NCBI GenBank assembly: GCA_964451925.1
Contig: CAYVKA010000014.1
Coordinates: 27,785 to 91,784, forward strand
Source: Nevskia sp964451925
Lineage (GTDB): Bacteria > Pseudomonadota > Gammaproteobacteria > Nevskiales > Nevskiaceae
Direction: 5' to 3'
DNA: 64,000 bases
Part shown: positions 37,580 through 44,758 of the stretch, one piece after another
Numbering within the stretch: position 1 is the first letter of the stretch
Layout: the number at the start of each line of letters is the position of its first letter
The notes under the pieces: generated by a model
The model's input: the letters and a program-made list of their open reading frames with translations, nothing else
The model's database searches: none
What the model was told of the DNA's origin: nothing
Translations under genes and position numbers: made by a program

Positions 37580-38689
37580 ATGACCTCGGCGCAGCACCAG
37601 GACGCGGCCCTCCACCTCGCCGACCTGCCGGCCCGCATCAGGGGCTGGGCGCGCGAATGCGGCTTCGCCGACGCCGCCATCGCGCCGCTGTCGCTGGACA
37701 CGGATCGGGCGCTGCTGGAGCGCTGGCTGGCGGATGGCTGGCACGGCGAGATGCACTACATGGCACGCGATCCGGCAATGCGCGCCGATCCGGCAAAGCT
37801 ACGCCCCGGCACGCTGTCGGCGATCAGCGCGCGGCTCGACTATCAGCCGCCGGCGGACGCCGCCGAAGCCAACCTCGCCGACGGCGAACGCGCCTATATC
37901 TCGCGCTACGCCCTCGGCCGCGACTACCACAAGCTGATGCGCGCGCGCCTCAAGCGGCTGGCCGAGCGCATCGCCGCCGAGATCGCGCCGCATGGCTACC
38001 GCGTGCTGGCCGACAGCGCGCCCTCTCTGGAGAAGGCCCTGGCGCGCAATGCCGGGCTGGGCTGGATCGGCAAAAACACGCTGCTGCTGACGCGCGAAGC
38101 CGGCTCCTGGTTTTTCCTCGGCGAGATCTATACCGACCTGCCGCTGCCGGCTGACCTGGCCGCGCCCGCCAACCTGTGCGGCAGCTGCACGGCCTGCATC
38201 GACATCTGCCCGACGCAGGCCATCGTCGCGCCCTACCGCCTGGATGCGCGCCGCTGCATTTCCTACCTGACCATCGAGCAACGCGGCCCGATCCCGCTGG
38301 AGCTGCGGCCGCTGCTGGGCAACCGCATCTTCGGCTGCGACGACTGCCAGCTGGTCTGCCCCTGGAACCGCTATGCCAGGATCAGCGACGATCCGGCCTT
38401 CGCGCCACGCCACCAGCTGGATACCGCGAAGCTGGCCGAGCTGTTCGCCTGGAGCGAACAGGAGTGGTTGCGCAAGACCGAGGGCATGGCCATGCGCCGC
38501 GCCGGCTACGCCGGTTTCCTACGCAACATCGCGGTGGCGCTGGGCAACGCGCCGCCAACCCGGGAAGTGATCGCGGCGCTGGCCCTGCGCCAGGACGATG
38601 CCGACGAACTGGTGCGCGAGCATGCGCGCTGGGCAATGGCGCGGCAGGGTGCCGCACGAGAATCGGGAATAGGGAATAGGGAATCGTAG
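37580..38689 (+). CDS. queG: epoxyqueuosine reductase
   Basis: 369 residues from ATG 37580 (MTSAQHQDAALHLADL). Two-[4Fe-4S], cobalamin-dependent enzyme for the last step of queuosine synthesis. Seen: HGEMHYMARDP, YALGRDYHKLM, LGWIGKNTLLLTREAGSWF, cluster-binding CGSCTACIDICPTQAI and CDDCQLVCPWNRYA. The last eight or nine codons (SGIGNRES) are encoded by a GGGAATCG repeat that runs past the stop, so the native C-terminus was probably different. Confidence 0.94.
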   Translation: MTSAQHQDAALHLADLPARIRGWARECGFADAAIAPLSLDTDRALLERWLADGWHGEMHYMARDPAMRADPAKLRPGTLSAISARLDYQPPADAAEANLADGERAYISRYALGRDYHKLMRARLKRLAERIAAEIAPHGYRVLADSAPSLEKALARNAGLGWIGKNTLLLTREAGSWFFLGEIYTDLPLPADLAAPANLCGSCTACIDICPTQAIVAPYRLDARRCISYLTIEQRGPIPLELRPLLGNRIFGCDDCQLVCPWNRYARISDDPAFAPRHQLDTAKLAELFAWSEQEWLRKTEGMAMRRAGYAGFLRNIAVALGNAPPTREVIAALALRQDDADELVREHARWAMARQGAARESGIGNRES

Positions 38690-38727
38690 AAACAGCGGCC
38701 CGGCTGTTCCGATTCCCGATTCCCGGC
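38655..38727. repeat. paired GGGAATCG-type inverted repeat, overlapping queG
   Basis: The left arm (38657-38687) has three GGGAAT(C/A)GG-like units and contains the queG stop; the right arm (38709-38726) is inverted. Separates convergent queG and the C39-like gene and could act as a bidirectional terminator. Confidence 0.75.
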
Positions 38728-38728
38728 G

Positions 38729-39694
38729 TCACTCCAGCGGACACACCACCGAAGGCCCGGAGTGCTTGGCCACTTCACGCTGGGTCTGCAGATAGGCGCC
38801 GCGCAGAACCGGATCGCGCTCCAGGTCCAGCGCGCGGTTGATCTCGTCCTCGGCCTGGTCGGCGCACTGGCGGTCAAGCAGGGCCAAGGCCAGGCCGTTG
38901 TGCGCGGCGGCGTTGTCGGGCTGCAGCGTAACGGCGGTGCTGTAGGCGACCGTGGCGCCGCGCAGGTTGCGCACCGTGTAGTAGGTCCGGCCCAGACCGG
39001 CCCAGGCCGCGGCTTCGTTGGGCCAGCGCCGGGTGATCGCGGCATAGGCCTGCACCGCCGCTTCCGGTTTGCCGAGGCGCTCGATCAGGGCGGCGCCATC
39101 CAGCCAGTCGCGCGCGCTGGCCGCCTCCGGAATCTCGTCGGGCAGCGCCGCCAGCATCGCCCAGTAGGCGCTGTCGTGCCAGGCGGCGACGAAATCGCCG
39201 TAAGCCAGCACCTTGCGCGGCTCGGTGCCGGTGCGCAGCGTGAAGGTGCTGCCAGCGGGATCGACCCCCACCACCACCGCGTATTGCCACTGCTTCAGCA
39301 CCACGCCGCTGCGCAGCAGCACCAATACCGGATGCCCGGCCTGCACCTGGTGCACCACGTCGAGGTCGAGCTGCCGGGACTTCAGCACGTAGGGCACGCG
39401 CCCATAGCGCGCGGCTGCGGTGTGCATCGAGCCCTGCGGGCTGTCGCTGGTCCTGGCGTCATACACCAGCGGCACCAGGTCCGCCGGCGACACCTGGGCG
39501 CCGTTGGCCGCCAGCATCATGGCCATCGCGGCCGGGCCACCCTGGTAGCCGCTCTGGCTGTAGACCGGCACTTCCTTCAATTCCACCGCCTTGCCGCTGA
39601 CGTGATAGTCGCGCAATTGCGGGCCGGAGGCGCAACCGGCGGCGGCCAGCGCCAGCGCGGCGGCGGTCAGTAAATCGAGCTTGCTGCGAAACAC
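38729..39694 (-). CDS. C39-peptidase-like lipoprotein with TPR domain, catalytic residues lost
   Basis: 321 residues. Lipoprotein signal with AAAGCASG lipobox. The middle domain (about 40-190) follows the PA2778-type C39-like peptidases (KEVPVYSQSGYQGGPAAMAM ... HPVLVLLRSG ... WQYAVVVGVD), which usually show YQCGPAA and WHYAVV. Here the catalytic Cys is Gly (GGT codon) and the catalytic His is Gln (CAA codon), each one base from the active codon. A C-terminal TPR region (about 200-310; AITRRWPNEAAAWAGLGRTY, LQPDNAAAHNGLALALLD) is intact. The frame is undamaged, so it looks like a maintained pseudo-enzyme and probably a periplasmic binding protein. Confidence 0.8.
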   Translation of the reverse strand: MFRSKLDLLTAAALALAAAGCASGPQLRDYHVSGKAVELKEVPVYSQSGYQGGPAAMAMMLAANGAQVSPADLVPLVYDARTSDSPQGSMHTAAARYGRVPYVLKSRQLDLDVVHQVQAGHPVLVLLRSGVVLKQWQYAVVVGVDPAGSTFTLRTGTEPRKVLAYGDFVAAWHDSAYWAMLAALPDEIPEAASARDWLDGAALIERLGKPEAAVQAYAAITRRWPNEAAAWAGLGRTYYTVRNLRGATVAYSTAVTLQPDNAAAHNGLALALLDRQCADQAEDEINRALDLERDPVLRGAYLQTQREVAKHSGPSVVCPLE

Positions 39695-39727
39695 GGGCGA
39701 GTCCTGTGGGAAAGAATAGCGAAGCGG

Positions 39728-41362
39728 TCAGAGCCCGGCGCGCGCCAGCAGCGCGCGGGTGGAAGGGTCGAGCGCGACGCTGCCGTCACCCCCCATCGCG
39801 GCGAGCACCGACTGCGCCAGCTGCTTGCCCAGCTCGACGCCCCACTGGTCGAAGGCGTTGATGTTCCAGATGACGCTCTGCACGAAGGTCCGGTGCTCGT
39901 ACAGCGCCAGCAGAGCGCCCAGATGCCAGGCGTCCAGCTGCGGCAGCAGCAGGGTATTGCTGGGGCGGTTGCCGCCGAACACACGATGCGGCACCGCCGC
40001 CTCAAGCTCCGCGCCCTGCAGGCCCCGGGCCTGCAGCTCGGCGCGCACCTGCTGCGCGGTCTTGCCCCGCATCAGCGCGGCGCTCTGCGCCAGGCAGTTG
40101 GCGATCAACATGTGCTGCTGGTCCAGCGCGTGGGCGGCACGCAGCGGCAGGATGAAGTCAACCGGGTGCGCCACCGGCCCCTGGTGCAGCATCTGGAAGA
40201 ACGCGTGCTGGCCGTTGGTGCCGACGTCGCCCCACAGGGCCGGCGTGGTGGCGTAGTCCGCCGCCCGCCCCTGCCGGTCGACACCTTTGCCGTTGGATTC
40301 CATTTCCAGCTGCTGCAGCCAGGGCACGAAATATTCGAGATCCTGTGCATAGGGCGCCACCACCTGGCTGCGCGCGCCGTGCGGGCTGGCAAGGAAATTA
40401 TGGTTCCACAGCGCCAGCATGCCTAGCAGCACCGGCAGGTTGCGCTCCAGCGGCGCGTCGCGGAAATGCCAATCCATCGCGTGCGCGCCGGCGAGCAGCT
40501 GGCGGAAGCGCGCCTCGCCCAGCGCCACGGCAATGGACAGGCCCACCGCCGACCACAGCGAATAGCGCCCGCCGACCCAGTCCCAGAACTCGAACATGTT
40601 GGCGGTGTCGATGCCGAACTTCGCCACTTCGCGGTGATTGGTCGACACGGCCACGAAATGCCGGCTCACCGCGGCCTCGCCCAGCGCCGCCACCAGCCAG
40701 CGGCGCGCGGCGCCGGCATTGGCCATGGTTTCCAGCGTGGTGAACATCTTCGAGGTGACGATGAACAGCGTGCGCGCCGGATCCAGCCCGTGCAGCGCGG
40801 CAGTCAGCTGCGCGCCGTCGACGTTGGCGACGAAGTGCAGGCGCGGCCCGTCCGCCTCGGCGGCCAGCGCGCGGCACACCATGCGCGGCCCGAGATCGGA
40901 GCCGCCGATGCCGATGTTGACCACGTCGGTGATGGCCTGTCCGGTGGCGCCGGGCCAGGCGCCGGAACGCAGCTGCCCGGCGAAGGCGCAGACGCGGTCC
41001 AGCACGCCATGCACGTCCGCCAGCACGTCGTGGCCGCCGATACGCAGGCCGGCATCACGCGGCGCGCGCAAGGCAATATGGAATGCGGCGCGGTGCTCGG
41101 TCTGGTTGACGGCCTCGCCGGCGAACAGGCGGCCGATCCAGCCGCCGAGGTCCTGCTGCCGCGCCAACGCCAGCAAAAGCTGCAGGGTGCGGCTGTCGGC
41201 CTGCTGCTTGGAATAGTCAAGGAAGATGCCGGCCGCCTCGGCGGAAAACCGCTGCGGCCTTTGCGCATCGGCATCGAACAGGCCGGCGATGCTGCTATCA
41301 GCCAGCTGCGCGGCGTGGTCCCGCAGCGCCAGCCAGGCTGCACTCTCGGTCAAGGAAGACAT
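39728..41362 (-). CDS. pgi: glucose-6-phosphate isomerase
   Basis: 544 residues, full length. Motifs: GIGGSDLGPRMV, TSKMFTTLETMANA, VGGRYSLWSAVGLSI (PGI signature 1 region), NGKGVDRQGRA, WGDVGTNGQHAFFQMLHQG and a C-terminal FDQWGVELGKQLA. Interconverts glucose-6-P and fructose-6-P. Starts at ATG 41362, 22 bp beyond the panD terminator. Confidence 0.97.
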   Translation of the reverse strand: MSSLTESAAWLALRDHAAQLADSSIAGLFDADAQRPQRFSAEAAGIFLDYSKQQADSRTLQLLLALARQQDLGGWIGRLFAGEAVNQTEHRAAFHIALRAPRDAGLRIGGHDVLADVHGVLDRVCAFAGQLRSGAWPGATGQAITDVVNIGIGGSDLGPRMVCRALAAEADGPRLHFVANVDGAQLTAALHGLDPARTLFIVTSKMFTTLETMANAGAARRWLVAALGEAAVSRHFVAVSTNHREVAKFGIDTANMFEFWDWVGGRYSLWSAVGLSIAVALGEARFRQLLAGAHAMDWHFRDAPLERNLPVLLGMLALWNHNFLASPHGARSQVVAPYAQDLEYFVPWLQQLEMESNGKGVDRQGRAADYATTPALWGDVGTNGQHAFFQMLHQGPVAHPVDFILPLRAAHALDQQHMLIANCLAQSAALMRGKTAQQVRAELQARGLQGAELEAAVPHRVFGGNRPSNTLLLPQLDAWHLGALLALYEHRTFVQSVIWNINAFDQWGVELGKQLAQSVLAAMGGDGSVALDPSTRALLARAGL

Positions 41363-41384
41363 CGGAGGTCGCAGAAAATCAAAA

Positions 41385-41413
41385 GAGGCCCAAGCTTACT
41401 AAGCTTGGGCCTC
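41385..41413 (-). terminator. intrinsic terminator of panD
   Basis: A 12-14-bp perfect stem GAGGCCCAAGCTTA / TAAGCTTGGGCCTC with a minimal loop, followed on the minus strand by TTTTG. Lies between panD and the pgi start. Confidence 0.75.
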
Positions 41414-41458
41414 CGATTTCTACGCTGGTGCCCGCTTTTTTAAGCGCCCGCTTATTTC

Positions 41459-41497
41459 AACAGTCCGGGCCATGGATGGCCCGGTGCTTGTCAGGAC
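41459..41497. repeat. single REP-like palindrome after panD
   Basis: CCGGGCCAT / ATGGCCCGG perfect 9-bp arms (41465-41484), preceded by CAACAGT and followed by GTCAGGACGG. Matches the palindromic units at 2121-2220 in arm sequence and flanks. Confidence 0.6.
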
Positions 41498-41526
41498 GGC
41501 ATACTCCCGGTACAAGCCGCCGCTAG

Positions 41527-41907
41527 TTAGGCGGCTTGCACGGGAATGGTGTTGGCGGTGCGCGTGACGCGATTGCCTTCGTCGAGGTACACCAGCTTGG
41601 GCTTGTGCACCTTGGCTTCGCGCGCATCGACGTCGCAGTAGCTGCAGATGATGACGCGGTCGCCAACGCGGGCCTTGTGAGCGGCGGCGCCGTTGACCGA
41701 GATGATGCCGCTGCCGTTCTCGGCGCGGATGGCGTAGGTGGTGAAGCGCTCGCCGTTGCCGACGTTGTAGATCTGGATCTGTTCGTATTCGTGAATGCCG
41801 GCCAGATCGAGCAGGCGCCCGTCGATGGCGCAGGAGCCCTCGTAATCCAACTCGGCGTGGGTGACGCGGGCGCGGTGCAGTTTGCACTTGAGCATGGTCA
41901 GTTGCAT
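41527..41907 (-). CDS. panD: aspartate 1-decarboxylase (PanD)
   Basis: 126 residues from ATG 41907 (MQLTMLKCKLHRARVTHAEL). Pyruvoyl enzyme making beta-alanine. The self-cleavage site is GSCAIDG, cutting Gly-Ser near residue 25 as in bacterial PanD. Also YEQIQIYNVGNGERFTTYAI, NGAAAHKARVGDRVIICSY. AGGAA lies upstream of the ATG. It has its own promoter and structured leader 300 bp after panC, duplicated in front of panB. Confidence 0.97.
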   Translation of the reverse strand: MQLTMLKCKLHRARVTHAELDYEGSCAIDGRLLDLAGIHEYEQIQIYNVGNGERFTTYAIRAENGSGIISVNGAAAHKARVGDRVIICSYCDVDAREAKVHKPKLVYLDEGNRVTRTANTIPVQAA

Positions 41908-42071
41908 GGCGTATTCCTGGATGTTGGGAGATCCGGGCGGCCCACGAAGACATACACCCGGTATCGACGACAGATAACATCGAGGGCGGCCCAAAAAGAC
42001 ATACGCCCATTGACGTGACGTGCGTCACGAATCAATAACGAAAGTGTAACCGCACTGATCGCGGACGCCAA
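41908..42071 (-). promoter_or_regulatory. panD promoter and structured leader with two tandem 25-nt hairpins
   Basis: -35 TTGGCG (42066-42071), 17-bp spacer, -10 TACACT (42043-42048). The leader then carries a GTGACG / CGTCAC inverted repeat (42015-42028), hairpin 1 (41984-42008) and hairpin 2 (41935-41959), ending with AGGAA and the panD ATG. Each hairpin fits: outer stem GGGYG / CRCCC or CGCCC, a 3-nt YAU bulge on the 5' side only, inner stem GYCU / GGGC, and a 4-nt loop. The same unit precedes panB. No known riboswitch class was recognised. The region between the -35 and panC (42072-42208) shows nothing else. Confidence 0.6.
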
Positions 42072-42208
42072 CCCCATCGAACTATGCTTAGAATCGGAAC
42101 TGACAGACGGCCGCCGCTCCCGTGCCCGCCGGGTGGCCTGCGGCCGAAATTGAGAAATTACCTTACAAAATAGGTTCAAGGCCCTGAAAAAACGGGTGTT
42201 GCGCCTTT

Positions 42209-43063
42209 CTACCGTTCCGGCCGCAGCTGCAGGTTGTCGATCAGCCGGGTTGTGCCCAGATAGGCGGCGGCCAGCACCACAAAGGCGGCCGCATCGGCGC
42301 GCGGCGCACCCAGATCCGGCGCGCGCACTTCCAGATACTGCGGGCGGAAACCGGCAGCCTGCAGCGAGGCGCGCTGTTCGGCGCACAGCGCCTCGAAATC
42401 GCGACGGCCTTCGGCGACCCCCTCGCCCACCGCCTGCAGCGCCGCGTACAGCCTGGGCGCCAGCACGCGCTGAGCGGCGTCCAGATACTGGTTGCGCGAG
42501 CTCAGCGCCAGGCCGTCAGCGTCGCGCAGCGTGGCCGCCCCGGCGATGCGCAGCGGCAGCGCCAGATCGGCGACCATGCGGCGGATCACCTGCAGCTGCT
42601 GCCAGTCCTTCTCGCCGAACACCGCCACGTCCGGCCGCACCAGGTTGAACAGGATGTTGACCACGGTGGCCACGCCCTCGAAATGGCCGGGGCGGAAATG
42701 GCCGTCGAGGATCGAGGTCAGCTCGCCGCCGACGCGCACCGTGGTGGCCGGCGGATAGCCGGCCGGATAGACATCCTCCACCGCGGGGGCGAACAGCAGG
42801 TCGGCGCCGGCGCGGCGCAGCAGCTCGCCATCCGCTTCGAGCGTGCGCGGGTAGCGCTGGAAATCCTCGTTGGGGCCGAACTGCAGGGGATTGACGAACA
42901 CGCTCACCACCACGCACTCGCCCAGCTGCCGCGCGCGTTGCACCAGGCTCAGGTGCCCGGCATGCAGGTTGCCCATGGTCGGCACCAGCGCGATGCTCTC
43001 GCGCCGGGCGCGCCATTCGGACAATTCGGTGTGCAGTTCGTTGACGCGGTGGACGGTGCGCAT
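42209..43063 (-). CDS. panC: pantothenate synthetase
   Basis: 284 residues. Joins pantoate and beta-alanine with ATP. Motifs: VPTMGNLHAGHLSLV (HIGH-like), VSVFVNPLQFGPNED, HFRPGHFEGVATVV, FGEKDWQQLQVIRRM and LALSSRNQYLD, all intact. Located 83 bp after panB on the same strand, so presumably cotranscribed from the panB promoter. Confidence 0.97.
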   Translation of the reverse strand: MRTVHRVNELHTELSEWRARRESIALVPTMGNLHAGHLSLVQRARQLGECVVVSVFVNPLQFGPNEDFQRYPRTLEADGELLRRAGADLLFAPAVEDVYPAGYPPATTVRVGGELTSILDGHFRPGHFEGVATVVNILFNLVRPDVAVFGEKDWQQLQVIRRMVADLALPLRIAGAATLRDADGLALSSRNQYLDAAQRVLAPRLYAALQAVGEGVAEGRRDFEALCAEQRASLQAAGFRPQYLEVRAPDLGAPRADAAAFVVLAAAYLGTTRLIDNLQLRPER

Positions 43064-43146
43064 GGTTTCGGACGGATCAGGGAGCCTGTACCCAGAATGA
43101 ACCGTTCCAGTCTCCTCCGGCAGGCGGCCTCAGATTGTGAAGGATT

Positions 43147-43977
43147 TCACTGGAAGCAGTGCTCGGGGGCCGGATACTGCCCGCTGCGCACTTCCTGCAC
43201 ATAGGCGCGGATGGCACCTTCGATGTCCGGCGCGCCCTGCATGAAATTCTTGACGAAGCGCGGCTTGTGGCCCAGCGTGACCATTGGCGAGATGTTGAGG
43301 ATGTCCTGCAGCACCAGGATCTGGCCATTGACGTGCGGCCCGGCGCCGATGCCGATCACCGGGATATGCGCCTGCTCGGTGATGCGCTGGCCCAGGCTGC
43401 TGGGAATGCACTCCAGCACGATCAGGTCGGCGCCCGCCTGTTCCAGGATCTTGGCGTCGCGCAGCATCGCCTCGGCGGCGATCTCCTCGCGGCCCTGCAC
43501 CTTGAACGCGCCCATCTTGTGGATCAGCTGCGGCTGCAGGCCGAGATGGGCGCACACCGGCACGCCACGCACGGACAGGTATTCGACGATGTCGGCCTGT
43601 TCGCGGCCGCCTTCCAGCTTGACCATCTTGGCGCCGCCTTCCTGCATCACGCGCTGCGAAGCGTCGAGCGCGCGCTCGCGCGTGGCGAAGGACAGGAACG
43701 GCAGGTCCGAGACCAGGAAGGCACGCTGCAGGAACGGCGCCACCAGGCGCGTGTGGTAAGCGATATCCGCCACTGTCACCGCGGTGGTGGTGTTGCGGCC
43801 CTGGATCACCATGCCGAGGGAGTCGCCGACCAGCACCACATCGACGCCGGCGCGGTCCTCGAGGCAGGCGAAGCTGGCGTCATAGCAGGTCAGCGCGACG
43901 ATCTTCTCGCCGGCCTCGCGCATGCGGCGCAATTCGGCGACCTGGACGGCGGAACTGGGTTTGGCGTGGCTGCTCAT
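43147..43977 (-). CDS. panB: 3-methyl-2-oxobutanoate hydroxymethyltransferase
   Basis: 276 residues. Makes ketopantoate from ketoisovalerate and methylene-THF. Motifs: ALTCYDASFACLEDRAGVD, VGDSLGMVIQG, GGAKMVKLEGG, HLGLQPQLIHKMGAFKVQG, IGIGAGPHVNGQILVLQDIL. The start ATG overlaps the stop of a 30-codon leader ORF (ATGA). A promoter and leader related to those of panD lie upstream. Confidence 0.97.
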   Translation of the reverse strand: MSSHAKPSSAVQVAELRRMREAGEKIVALTCYDASFACLEDRAGVDVVLVGDSLGMVIQGRNTTTAVTVADIAYHTRLVAPFLQRAFLVSDLPFLSFATRERALDASQRVMQEGGAKMVKLEGGREQADIVEYLSVRGVPVCAHLGLQPQLIHKMGAFKVQGREEIAAEAMLRDAKILEQAGADLIVLECIPSSLGQRITEQAHIPVIGIGAGPHVNGQILVLQDILNISPMVTLGHKPRFVKNFMQGAPDIEGAIRAYVQEVRSGQYPAPEHCFQ

Positions 43978-44066
43978 GGGCGCCTCCGGGTCGGCTGGGT
44001 GTTAGGGACGGGGCAAAAGGCATGGCCAAGCGGCGGCTGGCCGCACTGAAGCACAGTCGGTTGCAT
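43974..44066 (-). CDS. 30-codon leader ORF before panB, starting like PanD
   Basis: Begins MQPTVLQCGQ, against MQLTMLKCKL in PanD, at the same distance from the shared hairpin leader and with the same CAGGAA(C/T)AC ribosome-site region. It then diverges (PPLGHAFCPVPN, ending PTRRRP) and stops at TGA overlapping the panB ATG. It looks like a duplicated panD 5' end fused in front of panB, possibly giving translational coupling. Expression is not proven. Confidence 0.45.
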   Translation of the reverse strand: MQPTVLQCGQPPLGHAFCPVPNTQPTRRRP

Positions 44067-44227
44067 GGAGTGTTCCTGAATTGCCGATGCGGGGTGGCCC
44101 ACCAAGACATGCACCCGGCATCGAATTTTCGGATTGCGAGGGCGGCCCACCAAGGCATGCGCCCGTTGACGTGACTGCTGTCACGGTTTCGACGCCGCAG
44201 TGTAACGATCCCGGCGGCGCGCGCCAA
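44067..44227 (-). promoter_or_regulatory. panB promoter and structured leader with two tandem 25-nt hairpins
   Basis: -35 TTGGCG (44222-44227), 17-bp spacer, -10 TACACT (44199-44204), identical in boxes and spacing to panD. The GTGAC / GTCAC inverted repeat is at 44171-44184, hairpin 1 at 44140-44164, hairpin 2 at 44092-44116. Hairpin 2 has U-A where the other copies have C-G or U-G in the fourth outer pair, which keeps pairing. The 25 nt after hairpin 2 contain the ribosome site of the leader ORF. Confidence 0.6.
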
Positions 44228-44251
44228 CCCGCCGACCCGGGCAAGCTCCGA

Positions 44252-44758
44252 TCAATCCCCACCCCAGGCTGTCACGCCGGTGCGGTCCACTGCCGCCGCC
44301 AGCGCGGCTACCGCCCCGAGCCCGGGGATCGTCAGCGCGGGGGCGATCTCGAGCAGCGGCACCAGCACGAAAGCGCGGTGCTGCAGCCCGGGGTGCGGCA
44401 GCGTCAGACGCGGCGTGTGCGATGCCCGCCCCTCCATGTACAGCAGGTCGAGGTCGAGCAATCGCGGCCCCCAGTGCGCGCCGTCACGCTTGCGCCCGGC
44501 GGCATTCTCGATCCCTTGCAGCAGGTCGAGCAGGGCTTCGGGCTGCAGCGAGGTATCGACCGCGCACACGGCATTGCAATAGTCAGGCTGCCCGGCAGGC
44601 CCCAGCGGCGGGGTGCGATACAGCTGCGAGACGGCGACGACTTCGAGCTGCGGCGCCGCACGCAGGCTGTGCAGCGCGGCGCGCAGCTGCGCCGGCGGAT
44701 CGCCCAGGTTGGCGCCGAGGGCGATGTAGGCCCTAGTCCTGGCCGCCACCCGGCGCAT
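44252..44758 (-). CDS. folK: 2-amino-4-hydroxy-6-hydroxymethyldihydropteridine pyrophosphokinase
   Basis: 168 residues from ATG 44758 (MRRVAARTRAYIALGANLGD). HPPK motifs: YIALGANLGDP, VSQLYRTPPLGP, QPDYCNAVC and RDGAHWGPRLLDLDLLY. Folate pathway. Its start overlaps the pcnB end by 26 bp, the common pcnB-folK pairing; panB follows. Confidence 0.95.
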   Translation of the reverse strand: MRRVAARTRAYIALGANLGDPPAQLRAALHSLRAAPQLEVVAVSQLYRTPPLGPAGQPDYCNAVCAVDTSLQPEALLDLLQGIENAAGRKRDGAHWGPRLLDLDLLYMEGRASHTPRLTLPHPGLQHRAFVLVPLLEIAPALTIPGLGAVAALAAAVDRTGVTAWGGD

